The notes under the pieces were generated by a model that was given only the letters and a program-made list of their open reading frames with translations, was not told where the DNA came from and searched no databases. This document shows, one piece after another, positions 1 to 9,473 of a DNA stretch of 64,000 nt. The stretch's first letter is position 1; each line of letters begins with the position of its first letter. The position numbers were made by a program, and so were the translations under genes. The DNA lies in the NCBI RefSeq assembly GCF_000372725.1, contig NW_005199601.1, positions 621,868 through 685,867 of the forward strand. The letters are read 5' to 3'. The DNA is from Emiliania huxleyi CCMP1516. Its lineage: Eukaryota; Haptophyta; Isochrysidales; Noelaerhabdaceae.

Positions 1-1010
1 GGCAAGCGGCGCGAGGAGCGGGCTTCCGGCCCCGTTGCGGGCGGCGCGTGAGGGCCGCGCCGCCAGCTCGCTCCACCCGCGGCCTGGCGTAGAGCAGACC
101 AGCCGCGCCGGGGCTGGTGCGGGTTGGGGGGAGGACGCCTGACGGGGCCGTCCGGCGGCTCTTGTGTTTTGCGGCCGCCTTCGCTGTGTCGGTGAGCTGG
201 GGCTTGCCCGCCACTGCTGTGCTTAGATGCACCGAGGGACAGAGGAGAGGAGGTGCGTGATGGAGGGTGTTGTGAGGAGGGGAGGGGGGGAGTGTGGTGT
301 GCGTGTCTGTCGCCGCTGTGATGTGCATGCGGGATGCGAGAGATGCGAGATCGAGAGAGATGATGGCCTCCGCCGCCGTACGTGTCGCCGCGCCGCTCGG
401 CTGTGCGCGCACTCGAGTGTTGGTGTTGGGTTGTCCCGGCAGTCTCACACCGCGAGTGACGCGCACTGTCTTAGTTCTGGTTCGCTTGCTTTTGTCTGTC
501 AGTTGAGGTGTTGGCTGAAGTAAGTCGTCTGTGGGTCGTTTGCTTCAATTTCTCGAAATAAGTGTGGTCAACCTCACACCCTCCAACACCCCGTAATGCA
601 CTGGTGCTGTGCGACTCCACGAGAGCTGTGCCCTGTGCGACACACAAATAACAAAACCAAAATCTGTGAAATGTGAAACTGTTTGCGGCGGGGGCAGGCA
701 TCTCTTCATCTCTCCCAACACCCAAAAGGCCACACGCCCCACACAACTCGCAAGCGGCTGTGGCGCTCTCGGGGATCTCGCGATATCTGCGTCCTTCGGT
801 TGAGACCGACGCGTCCCCTGTCCTCCAGCCTGCGGCTCACCTGCCTCACTTTGCCCCGCGCATGCGCATCTCGCCGTCTAGCGCCGCGCCGCTCGCCGCG
901 ATCGGACGCCCCTTGAGCCCGGCGCTCCTCTCCACCTTCGCCGGGTAGCGACAGCCGAGGCGACGGCTGTTGGCCCAGACCATCGAGAGGGCCGCCTAGG
1001 AAAGGTCAGG
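1..1010. other. No gene recognised
   Basis: Only short frames with no recognisable protein pattern are present on either strand. The stretch is GC-rich to about 540 and more mixed in composition from 540 to 800. I see no RNA gene or repeat family in it. Confidence 0.5.
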
Positions 1011-1037
1011 TCAGGTAACCTTCCTTCCACAAGGGAG

Positions 1038-1232
1038 CGGGGGGGCGGGGGGGGGGGGGGGCAACCCTCGACACTCGACGTCTAGACGACAGGAGCCCCA
1101 CGGCATTAAAGGTGCGAGGCCCGGTGCGCGTGGGTGAGCGGTGGTGTGTGTGTGTGTGTGTGTTGTGTTGTGTTGTGTTGTGTTGTGTGCGTGTGTGTGT
1201 GTGTGCGTGGGTGTGTGGGGGGGGTGCGCCTG
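1038..1232. repeat. Poly-G tract and GT/TGTTG microsatellite
   Basis: A G run interrupted by one C lies at 1038-1061. From 1140 to 1232 there is a (GT)n tract with embedded TGTTG units. Both lie just beyond the last exon I can support for the neighbouring minus-strand gene, so they are probably intronic or 3' flanking. Confidence 0.85.
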
Positions 1233-2484
1233 CTGCATGGCCGCCCGCTCGTCACCGGCTGGCGGCGGGCCGAATCGGCGGTGCACCCACCGAGCGCTCT
1301 CCGCAAAGGCTGACTCCGTCTCGCTCGGCTGGAGCGTCACGAAGGGGTGGGGCGGCGGCGGAGAGAGCGAGGCGGGCGTGCCAACCAGCCGCACGGAGTC
1401 GATCTCGCTCCTATTCATAGGCCCATCTCGTGTGAGTCGACTCATTGTGTGAATCGCCGCACGGAGGCGGGGGCTCGCTCCAAAAGGCGTCGGACCAGCC
1501 TGTCGTGTCGAGCACCTGTTCACAGCAATGGGTGTGAAGAGACGCTGTTCACAGCCTGTCGTGTCGAGGACCTGCCCAGCGCGCGCGGGAGGGAGGTGTG
1601 GGGTGGGGTGGGGTGGGGTGGAGGGGTTAGAAGGGGGCGGGAGGGGTGGCGAGTCGTGTGCGGGTGCGGGGCAACCACCGGGGGACAGGGTGTCGTGGCG
1701 GTGGCGGTGTGTGCGTGGCGAGTGTGGCAGTGGCGGTGTGGGGGGGGAGGGTGGCGGTGGCGGTGCGTGGCGAGTGTGGCAGTGGCGGTGTGTGCGGCGA
1801 GGGTGGCGGTGGCGGTGCGTGCGTGGCGAGTGTGGCGGCGGAGACGGAAACTGACCAGCTCAATCGCGCGGACGGGAAGCGTGCCGGGAGAGACCTTGAG
1901 CTCGAGCGCGTCGCTCGGCTGCCGGTGTGGGTCGGTGTTGTACCTCTCTCCCCGCCAGATGGTCGCCCAGTCCGACGCCTCGCCGCCCTCACCGCCGACC
2001 TCGGTCGCCGCGCGAACCTCGACGAGGGAGCCCGGGTTGAAGGACTGGTACACGGTGACCGAGGAGGGCTCCACGGCGGTGCGGAAGAGCAGCCGCACCC
2101 ACTCGCGGTCCTCCCCCTCGCGAGGGACGGGCGACCACGCTCGGACGCTGGAGCCAGCCTTGGGATACACGGCCGGGCGGCCGAGCAGCTGCCGCGCGGA
2201 GTTGTCGCTGCTCGAGAACTCGGAGCTCACCCCGACGACGCCCGTCGGATACTGCTCGATCGGCCGCGAGGCCGAAGCTGCAGGCGCGCGTGAGGGAGCT
2301 GCAGCAGGCGGCGCGGAAGCCTTGCTCGAGGCGGCAGCCTTGCTCGAGGCTGAGCCCAGCGCGACCTTGGCAAGCTGCTTGGCGGCCGCGTCGGGTGTCG
2401 TGCGCGCCTTTGGTTTGGCACCGAGCGGGCGGCTGAAGGAGGGCTTGGGCAGCGCCGATGGCGACGGCGGAGAGGGAGTGCTCA
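1230..2484 (-). CDS. FBXL4/pappalysin-type discoidin-like domain protein (3' end unresolved)
   Basis: I chose the start at 2484 (MSTPSPPSPSAL) because the longer frame upstream runs through a dispersed repeat. Residues 1 to about 75 are a Pro/Ala/Ser-rich linker. Then comes a beta-sandwich signature: a GVVGVSSEF strand, QLLGRPAVYP, an AWSP turn, EWVRLLFRTAV, VTVYQSFNPGS and a WATIWRGE strand. This is the pattern of the galactose-binding-like domain in FBXL4-type proteins (established family knowledge). The closing strand SEIDSVRLVG, which the family needs, lies in a separate exon near 1390-1420. The 1450-1850 interval is therefore intron, and it holds a GTGGCGG minisatellite and an introner-like unit. 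No F-box or LRR is visible. The exact splice points and the C-terminus beyond about 1230 are uncertain. Ligand and function are unknown. Confidence 0.6.
1496..1568 (-). repeat. Introner-like insert between 17-bp direct repeats (copy 1)
   Basis: CAGCCTGTCGTGTCGAG occurs at 1496-1512 and again at 1552-1568 (period 56). Between them is a unit containing two CTGTTCACAGC motifs and GTGTGAAGAGACG. The same unit recurs near 31104-31139 and 43106-43146, each time between a different pair of direct repeats. Here it lies in the presumed intron of the discoidin-like gene. Confidence 0.75.
1590..1845. repeat. GGGGT and GTGGCGGTG minisatellites
   Basis: GGGGT-type repeats at 1598-1622 are followed by irregular GTGGCGGTG and GCGTGGCGAGTG units to about 1845. 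The position is inside the presumed intron of the discoidin-like gene. Frames read through it give His/Thr/Ala-rich nonsense. Confidence 0.8.
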
Positions 2485-2533
2485 TATACACACCCGTAAT
2501 ATGGCCGGGCGAGAATAAAAAATAAACCGGGGC

Positions 2534-2635
2534 GTTGCCCGCAACCCGATCCCGATCATCCGGCCCGCTGGGTGCGCTTCTCAGCTCCCCGGCCATGGAT
2601 GTGAGGCTGCCGACTGCACTTCAACTGCTCCAAGT
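2534..2635 (+). repeat. Dispersed repeat A, copy 1
   Basis: This is a roughly 100-bp unit with the core CCGGCCCGCTGGGTGCGCTTC, then CAGCTCCCCGG, ATGTGAGG and an end of CTCCAAGT. Other copies are near 26.1, 37.0, 37.2 and (partial) 52.2 kb. This copy ends 50 bp upstream of the minus-strand start codon at 2484. Confidence 0.85.
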
Positions 2636-2681
2636 AGCTGTTAAAATCCGGATCGCGGCAGAGTATTGGTGCAGAGCTCGT

Positions 2682-2846
2682 CTAGGAATTCACCTCCATC
2701 GCGTTCGCCGTCTGCGAGTTGAGCTTCGCCACCTTCGCCTTCTTCTCCCGCGCCGCCGCCGCCTCCCGGTCCTCGCGGCGGTCCGCCAGCGGGTTGTCGC
2801 CGGCGTCGGCAACCACGATCATGGCCGTGACGGCCTCGCCTGCCAT
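2682..2846 (-). CDS. Small hypothetical protein, 54 aa
   Basis: An ATG at 2846 opens a short frame beginning MAGEAVTAMIVV and ending AMEVNS. It has a hydrophobic start, then an acidic/basic alpha-helical stretch (REDREAAAAREKKAKVAK). Amino-acid use looks more protein-like than the alternative frames, which are Arg/Gly-rich. No family is recognised. It lies between repeat A and another small minus-strand frame, so it could also be an exon of a longer gene. Confidence 0.3.
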   Translation of the reverse strand: MAGEAVTAMIVVADAGDNPLADRREDREAAAAREKKAKVAKLNSQTANAMEVNS

Positions 2847-2994
2847 CTTCGATTCTCGGTCGATCGCGCGTCCCAAAAGTCGCCAAAAGTCGCCAAACGT
2901 GGCGGCTCGCAATCACCCGCCCGCCGTCCCGGCGGTCCCGCAGCTCGCGCGAATCTCCCTCTTAACCCACCTCTAACATCACAATAGGGAATTC

Positions 2995-3222
2995 CTACCC
3001 GCGCACCTGCCCAGCGAGGAGCTCGACGCCGCTCCTGGCAGGCGAGGCAGGGATCTCGGCGACGTTGGAGAGCGGGCGCACGATGTCGTGGGCGACGCCC
3101 GTCCGCAGCTGACACGTCGTGGTGACGATGATGGCGAGGAGCATCACGGTGGAGAGGAGCGTCCCGGCGCTGCTTGGGCTCGGTCGAGTTAGCGGTCTGG
3201 GCATGGGCATGGGCAGGGACAT
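2995..3222 (-). CDS. Small single-pass membrane protein candidate, 75 aa
   Basis: The frame begins MSLPMPMPRP. Residues of about 20-38 form one hydrophobic segment (LLSTVMLLAIIV), followed by a polar tail ending LAGQVRG. It is divergent from the Mpo1-like gene, with only about 73 bp between the two start codons. That suggests a shared bidirectional promoter around 3223-3295, which includes the T-rich AAGAATTTCTTT element. No family is recognised. The frame could be chance, although its composition is unusually hydrophobic for a random frame here. Confidence 0.4.
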   Translation of the reverse strand: MSLPMPMPRPLTRPSPSSAGTLLSTVMLLAIIVTTTCQLRTGVAHDIVRPLSNVAEIPASPARSGVELLAGQVRG

Positions 3223-3295
3223 GACGATTTTTTTCTTTATCAGGCTTACAAAGAATTTCTTTAGGGCCTGCCCTGGTACGGCGCATCGCGCGACG

Positions 3296-4905
3296 ATGCC
3301 CGACCCGACCAACCTTGCCCTCATCGGAGGCGTCTTTGGCCTGCTCATCGGCTCCATCTTCTCGCAGCGCGCGCGCTGCGGCCTCGCGTACCTCGTCGTG
3401 CCGCTGCTCTCCGCCTTTGCTTTGCACCGCGTGTGGGGCACGAGTTTCGACCTCGTCGAGGAGCTGACCTTCTACGCGAGCTACCACTCCGACTGGCGCA
3501 ACCAGCTCGTCCACATCGTCTTCGTCCCGCTCCTCGTCGCGTCGGCGATGGTCTTCCTCGCCTACGTGCCTCCGCTCGCCCGCGCGAGGCCGCTCGGGCT
3601 GCCGCTCAACTGGGCGACGCTCGCGGCGGCGGCGTGGTCGCTGCACTTCGTGCACGCGGCGCCGCTCGTCGGCTCCCTCGTCGCCGCCCTCACCTTTGCC
3701 TTTGCAGTCGGAGCCACGGGCGTGGTGGAGCGCGAGCGAGCAAAGAGCGGCACGCGCGCGGTGCCGTCGAGGGAACAGCAGGGCCGCGCCGCGCTGTGGG
3801 CGGGCGCGCTGCACGTGCTGGGCTGGTACATGCAGCTGCACCCTGGCCACGCCCTCTTCGAGGGCCGCAAGGCCTACCGCGCCCCATCCCACTCCTCTCT
3901 GCTCTCGACACTGCAGTTGGTCAGTGACGGTTCACGGACTCTCACAGTTCGCTGCGAGTGCCCCACTGTGGAAGAGTGCGCAAGGAGTGGCCCAACCCCT
4001 CCGCTGCGTGCCCTCCTCCTCCGCCTGCCTGCGCCGCCCGCTCTCCTCTTCACCCATCTCCCTGCTCCGCCGCCCTCCCTCCTCCCTCCGCCTCCCTCTG
4101 CCCCCGCCCCGCCGCGCCTACGCAGAGTGTGGCGGGGACGTGTCTGGGACATGTCCGGGACATGTCCGGTGGGCGGGTGTAGGCGGCGCTGGTGGACGCG
4201 CTCGTGCAGTCCTTCATGGACGCGCCGCTCTTCGTCTGGATGGAGGTGGCCGTCTAGCTCGGGATGCGGCTTTGCCGCTCTCGCTGCCCCTCCCGTTCCT
4301 GGCCCCTTCCTGGCCCCTTCCTGGCCCCTTCCTGGCCCCTTCCTGGCCCCTTCCTGGCCCCTTCCTGGACCCTTCCTGGACCCTTCCTGGACCCTTCCTG
4401 GACCCTTCCTGGACCCTTCCTGGACCCTTCCTGGACCCTTCCTGGACCCTTCCTATACCCTTCCTGGACCCTTCCTGGACCCTTCCTGGACCCTTCCTAT
4501 ACCCTTCCTGGACCCTTCCTGGACCCTTCCTGGACCCTTCGCCCACAGGTCGCCTTCAAGCTCGGGTACGACCCGGCCCTCGAGTCGCAGCTGCAGGCGA
4601 GCGGGGCAGGGAGAGGGGCAGGGAGAGGGGCAGGGAGAGGGGGAGGGAGAGGGGGAGGGGGAGGGGCAGGGAGAGGGAGAAGGGCAGAGAGGGAGAGGGG
4701 CAGAGAGGGTAGAGGAGCTGAGAGGGAGGAGGTTGCGGAGAGGAGGCGAGAAGGGGCGAGGGGGGGGCGAGAGGCCCACCCGAGCTAGTTGGGACCGCCG
4801 AGGCGAGCTTCCAAAGGGGACCACGGATGGACTCCCCCCCCCTCCCCCCCTTCCCCTCAGGCGGCGGTAGAGAAGCGGCATGCGGAATGGGCGCAGGCGG
4901 CGTAG
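3296..4905 (+). CDS. Mpo1/YGL010w-like (DUF962) 2-hydroxy fatty acid dioxygenase, 4 exons
   Basis: Family members are ER membrane Fe(II) dioxygenases that take part in alpha-oxidation of 2-hydroxy fatty acids (established for yeast Mpo1). Exon 1 (3296 to about 3871) carries YASYHSDWRNQLVH, several membrane segments and HVLGWYMQLHPGHALFEGRK, giving the conserved His-rich motifs. Exon 2 (about 4183-4245) encodes AALVDALVQSFMDAPLFVW. Exon 3 (4549-4596) encodes VAFKLGYDPALESQLQ. Exon 4 (4861-4905) encodes AAVEKRHAEWAQAA and the stop. Joined this way the protein matches the family's order and spacing. Introns 1 and 3 use GC donors (after GGCCGCAAG and CTGCAG) and intron 2 a GT donor. Introns 2 and 3 are almost entirely minisatellite. 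The exon 1 donor is the least certain point, since a GTCAGT at 3920 is an alternative. Confidence 0.82.
4300..4541. repeat. 11-bp minisatellite (TTCCTGGACCC)n filling an intron
   Basis: About 21 units of TTCCTGGCCCC, TTCCTGGACCC or TTCCTATACCC run uninterrupted. They occupy nearly all of intron 2 of the Mpo1-like gene, ending just before the GCCCACAG acceptor. Confidence 0.95.
4603..4720. repeat. Purine-rich GAGAGGGGCAGG minisatellite in an intron
   Basis: Irregular 6- and 12-bp units of GGGAGA and GGGGCA fill the first part of intron 3 of the Mpo1-like gene, right after its GCGAGC donor. The strand asymmetry is strong, with G and A on the coding strand. Confidence 0.9.
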
Positions 4906-5635
4906 TATAGGCCGCTGCACCTCGGCGGCGTGGTCGGCCACGTAGCGGCGGCACTGTGCGAGGAGCCGCCCGTCGCCTGAGAACGATGTGTGCCGCGCCG
5001 CTTCGAGCAGTGGCGCGGCGGCGTTCGCTGGCCTGACGCTCTCTCCTGCCGCGCGCTTACGTGCGACGTGTGTTACATTTTTGCAAAACAATTCTTGAGA
5101 CTTGACTAACCGAAAGAAAAAAGTTACGTAAAGTATATACGGACTCCCCGCCACTGCCCACACAGATCGGGACACTCACACTGGGAGTCGTGTGGGGACC
5201 AGACTCGGCGAAGTGGTACGTAGTTCGGGGCCCCCTTCGGGGGGGGGGGGGGGGGTAGGCCTCTCCCGAGCGAAAAGGGGGGGTCGGGGTTGAACTACTG
5301 ACGAAGCAGAAACTAGCGCAGACGAGAGCAGGGCATCGCGGCGGACGGCGGAGTCGGAGCGGACGGCATCGGCCGCCGAGGGAACGTAGGTAACAAGAGG
5401 CACGAGGAGTCGCAGGAGTCGAGGAGGGAGCGGCGACCGCAACCGACGATGGAGGACCCATCGCCAGGCGATGCAGTTAGTTGCAGAGAGCAGACGACAC
5501 GGGGAGGCGGAAGAGAGCGCCATAAGCATAATCACAGTTCGCGCAACAAATTCGGCGAGCGGCTCGGCCGGCGACAGCGCCACTGGTGCAATAGACGCCT
5601 CTGCGAGGAGCGGTGCGCGGCGGTGCGCCCCCGCC
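4906..5635. other. Convergent intergenic region
   Basis: This lies between the stop codons of the Mpo1-like gene (+) and the 498-residue gene (-). It holds a short AT-rich patch (5070-5140, with AAGTATATACGG) and a G run at 5238-5256. No protein-like frame is seen. Confidence 0.5.
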
Positions 5636-7132
5636 TCACTCGTCGTCCGCGGCCTCGTCGTCCGCCTTGGACTCCCGCGGGCTCCTCTTCCCCGAGGAGC
5701 TCTTCTTCGTCTTCTTCTTGCCCGCCCTGCCCGCAGCCTCGTCGCCGCTGTCCGGCGCGGCGTCCTCGCCGCGGGGCGGCTTCAGGTCGATGTCGAAGAA
5801 CTTGCCCGCCAGCTTTGGCAGCACCAGCTCGAGCAGCCGCTGGTTGAGCTCGGGCGGCACCGCGCACGACCGCAGGACCGTCAGCTCGTGCGACAGCTCA
5901 ACCACCTTGGGCGGCGGCTCGCTCAGCATCACGACCTTGGCCTTCTGCGCGCGCGGGTGCCAGAAGATGCGCACCCGCGCCTCGACCGACACGCGCTCGA
6001 GCCGCAGCCGCGCGAGCGCCGCCTCGGACGGCTGCGTCGAGCCCGAGAGCAGCGACCCGAGCCAGCCGGTCGCGCCGACATAGGCGTCGAGCTGGCCGAG
6101 CGAGAGCGAGAACTTGAGCGTGGGCGTCATCTTGATGATCTGCTCCTTGATGTCGCGGTACTCCACCGGCCACTCCTCCCTGGCCTTGGCCTCCGCCGCC
6201 GCCTTGGCCTCCGCCGCCGCTTTGGCCTCTGCCGCCTCGGCCGCCGTCTGCGCCTTGGGAAGGCAGGCGGCAAAGGGGCCGCGCTCCGCCCGAGCGGCCG
6301 CGCGCCCGGCGGCGAAGCCGTCCTCGTACGCCTTCTCCGCGTTCGTCCCCAGCGCCTTTGCCTTCTTCCGCTCGTACTCTCGCCCCGAGATGATGCCCGC
6401 GTCGCGCAGCTCCTTGAGCGCCGCCACCGAGCCCTGCGCGTCGTCGGCCTTCGCCTTCTTCGTCTTCTTGCCGGGCACGGCGGACGCGGCCGTGGAGCCG
6501 ACGGCGGCGCCGCCCTGTCCGACCATCTTGACCATCCCGCCGAGCCCCGCCGCGAGGGGTGAGAGGCGCAGGCTCAGCTCCGGGACGACCTTGCCCGCGC
6601 GCAGGTCGCCGGGCTCGACATTGAGGCGGCGCGCAAAGGCGAAGGTGATGACGCTGTTGACGGAGACGGCCGCGCCAGGCTGGGACATCTCAATCAGCTC
6701 TTTGCCCACGAGCATGCGCACCGTCGGCAGCACGGGCACCAGCAGCAGGTCGAGGAGCGCGGTGGCGGTGTCGGGGCCCTCGCGCAGCATGCGCATGGTG
6801 GCCGGGCCGGTGATCGGGTTGTTGAGCAGCATCAGCAGCGTGCGGCCCGCGAGCAGCGCCGTCTCGCGAGAGGCGGCGCCGGCGGTGTCGACCGCCCCGC
6901 CCACGGCCCCGCCCACGGCTCCCGCCGCCTTGTGGACGCTGAGGATGTGGCGGAGGTTGGAGATCGTCGCGAGCGGGTTGGTGCGCTTCTTGGCCGGCTT
7001 GCCGGCGGAGGCGGACTGCTCGACGTCGACGTTGATGTCGTCGACGTCGGCGCGCGGGGTGGCCATCGTCGTGCCGGAGGTGATTGCGTCGTGCGTCCTT
7101 TCGGGCTTGCGAGTTTGCGACATGGTCGGCAC
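5636..7132 (-). CDS. Hypothetical protein, 498 aa, SHOCT-like segment
   Basis: A single long uninterrupted frame with strong GC3 use and no obvious intron. Residues of about 45-200 are Ala/Leu-rich and partly amphipathic or membrane-associated (LLLVPVLPTVRMLVG). Around 240-270 a segment reading LKELRDAGIISGREYERKKA resembles the SHOCT short helical domain, whose usual core is a helix, then a GIIS/T turn, then E and KK. An Ala/Lys coiled coil follows. The next 150 residues look globular (TGWLGSLLSG, ARVRIFWHPRAQKAKV, LSEPPPKVVEL, LPKLAGKFFDIDL). The C-terminus is Lys/Ser-rich and acidic. ATG codons at 7132 and 7123 are both possible starts. I do not recognise the main domain and assign no function. 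Confidence 0.7.
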   Translation of the reverse strand: MPTMSQTRKPERTHDAITSGTTMATPRADVDDINVDVEQSASAGKPAKKRTNPLATISNLRHILSVHKAAGAVGGAVGGAVDTAGAASRETALLAGRTLLMLLNNPITGPATMRMLREGPDTATALLDLLLVPVLPTVRMLVGKELIEMSQPGAAVSVNSVITFAFARRLNVEPGDLRAGKVVPELSLRLSPLAAGLGGMVKMVGQGGAAVGSTAASAVPGKKTKKAKADDAQGSVAALKELRDAGIISGREYERKKAKALGTNAEKAYEDGFAAGRAAARAERGPFAACLPKAQTAAEAAEAKAAAEAKAAAEAKAREEWPVEYRDIKEQIIKMTPTLKFSLSLGQLDAYVGATGWLGSLLSGSTQPSEAALARLRLERVSVEARVRIFWHPRAQKAKVVMLSEPPPKVVELSHELTVLRSCAVPPELNQRLLELVLPKLAGKFFDIDLKPPRGEDAAPDSGDEAAGRAGKKKTKKSSSGKRSPRESKADDEAADDE

Positions 7133-8114
7133 GTCTCATATTCCTTGGCGGCGTTCGCGTCTTTGAAACCAGCCCGATGGCGACGCGACGCGGCTCGCGG
7201 CAGACTGCCCGCTCCGCTCCGTCCCAGGCTAAACTTGATTTGATACCCTCCCAGTGCGGGGAGGAAGGGGATGGCCTTGCTTGGACTTGGCCACCATCGC
7301 CGCGCCGCCAGCCCGCGACGAGACGCCCGCGAGGCCGGAGCCGGCGAAGGAGAGCGCAGCCGTGCTGGAGAGGGCGAGCATCTCTTGGTTGTTGTTATGG
7401 GCTGCTGGCAATTTGGGCTCAAAAACTCGCTTTCTGTTCCAAGTCGAATTTGCTTGCTGTCACCTATCTGTCCCGATCTCACACCTCACACCTGGCCCGC
7501 GAATTTCTTTTCTTTCTGGCACGTCCATGGGCATTCCCTCAAGGCAGAGACGCCGTTCGACTCTGCCATTCCCTTGGCCTTATCTTTGCCGATTGGATTT
7601 GCGTATTGGTGGCATGTCTCAGGCGCGGTGTGAAGGCCAATTTTCGGTGTGGGAAGGCTCTCCCCGCGCACCCCGCTGCCGACGGGACCCAACCGGTTCG
7701 TACCGGTGTATATGGCCCCAAGTACCACCCCACGGTAAGCCTGGTAGGCGTGGGTATGCCTCGTGTAAGCGTCTGTAAGAACAGACAGTCCCTGTAAGTA
7801 TCCTGTAGACAGCTGTAAGTTTTGGTCTACGCCCAAAAGCCGGCCACGCCTCTATTGAGTGTGGCGGCGCGATTGAGGCGATAGATACTCGGTAGTAATG
7901 CACATGTTTTACTATACCACACGCACACTCGGGTCGAACACACCGTCGGACAAGACACCGAACGGTCTGCTGCTGCGAGAGTGCTGGACGCCCGTGGGAG
8001 CGCGATTGGCCGCGGCGCAGCATGGCGCGGTGCGGCGCAGGCGTGCAGGGCGTGGTCAGGAGGGGCGGGGCAGGGTAGGGGAAGGTCTTGAGCGCGGTCC
8101 GAGCCGGCCCGCGC
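7133..8114. other. Intergenic region with CTGTAAG cluster
   Basis: Short overlapping frames on both strands show no recognisable domain. At 7740-7825 several GTAAG or CTGTAAG motifs cluster, resembling repeated 5' splice sites. The same type of cluster recurs at 13308-13366. From 8030 to 8090 the sequence is GGGGCGGGG-rich. Confidence 0.45.
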
Positions 8115-9162
8115 CTAGTAAGCGTGCTGCCACGGGCCGTAGCCCGGGAAGCGGGGGTAGAGGCGCTGCTCGAGGGCGGTGAGGTGGCCCGTGATCATGG
8201 TCGCCATCTCGATGTTCTCATAGGTGCCACGGAAGACGCCTGGCTGAAAGATGCGGTGTGCCTGCATTACGAGGCGGGGTTGTACTGTGAGGAAGCGAGA
8301 AGAGGGCGGGAGAGGGGCTGGCGCGACAGCGCTCGCGCCTTCACTTTCGAGATGACGTTCTCGATGCGATTGCGGATGTGCTCGTGGATGTTGTTGAACA
8401 GGATGTCGGCCGGCGCCACGGCTCCCTTGATCTTGGTGACCAGCCCCGCCGCACCGACGTAGGCGAGGTCGGCCATCCCGAGCTCCCACGGGAAGAGGGC
8501 CAGGGAAGGCGAGGTCGCGCGCCAGATCGCGATGTCGTGCACGGTCCCAAAGTAAAGGCCGGAGAAGGCGACAATCTCGCCGGTGAAGGAGATGCCCATC
8601 TGAATCTTGTAGCAGCACGCCTGAGAATCACGGCCGTTGCTCTACATCACTAACAGAGGGATCACAGACGCACATCTCGCACCCCGTATTTTGGCTGGTA
8701 GAGGAGGGCGGCGAGGGCGAAGTCGGAGGGCTCCGGGACGTAGATGGGGAAGGTGTCCCAGAGGGTGGTGTAATGGTACTTGAAAGCCGACACCGCCGGA
8801 TGGTTGAACGGATCGAGGCGGCGGTTGAAGTCGACCTCATCGATGATGCCAACCAGCGCACGGCCGAGCGGCAGCACCTTGCGGTAGATGGTGTCTTTCG
8901 AAATCTTGATTTCCGGGTAGGCCGGAAGGCGGTAGTAATGCGCGTCCTGCGGGCTGTGGTGCTTGTGGATGTAAATCAGCAGCACGTAGAGGTGTCCGGC
9001 GCGACAGAGCTCGTCAGACTGTGTTGGCGCAGGCGGGAGCTGCCCTCGAAACGACGCGTCAGGTCCACTGTATTTGTCCCAAATCATTTGGACGACCACA
9101 GCGGGATATCCCGTATCGGCGTGCACTGTGCTTTGCGCGAACTTGGCCATATCCATCATCAT
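8115..9162 (-). CDS. PIF/Harbinger-like DDE transposase (DDE_Tnp_4 type), 3 exons
   Basis: Exon 1 (9162-8683) encodes an N-terminal helical region and the first catalytic block LWDTFPIYVPEP. Exon 2 (8620-8339) carries YKIQMGISFTGEIV, GTVHDIAIW, the second Asp in GMADLAYVG, and the Glu block HIRNRIENVISKVK. Exon 3 (8261-8115) gives HRIFQPGVFRGTYEN and ends GYGPWQHAY. All joins are in phase: intron 1 has a GTGCGA donor (62 nt), intron 2 a GC donor (77 nt). The D-D-E pattern is the RNase H-fold nuclease of Harbinger-type elements (family knowledge). Predicted length is about 302 residues with no frameshift, so it may be intact or domesticated. A divergent gene starts about 310 bp away. I could not find terminal inverted repeats by eye. 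Confidence 0.8.
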
Positions 9163-9473
9163 CCTCGCCTTTCAGCTTGGAAAAAGCGAGGAAAGTAAGG
9201 ACACAATTGAGGCGCCGCGGCGCCAAGGAAGCACATCGTCAGTCCTTGCTTGCGACCAGATCGGCCTCCATTGACATGCCTTACATCGTTGGAAAGCTCT
9301 CGGCGAGGCGCGTGCAGCCGACGATGCCTCGCCAGCCGCCGCGACGCCTCGCCCGCGTGATGAAGACACGTCCCCTGGATGGCCCGACACCCCGATGAGG
9401 TCGGCTGCCACCATGCTGATCTCTCCCATGCTGCCTCAGGCTCTTCCTTCTCTTCCTCGCCCCGGCGGTCGCG

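Noticed and set aside
2484-2596. Upstream start (MAGELRSAPSG) for the discoidin-like gene
   Set aside because: That extension is translated repeat A, which also occurs upstream of other genes in non-coding positions.
3119-4870. A single 583-codon reading of the Mpo1-like locus
   Set aside because: It reads through two minisatellite introns and skips the conserved exon 2. The four-exon model restores the family alignment.
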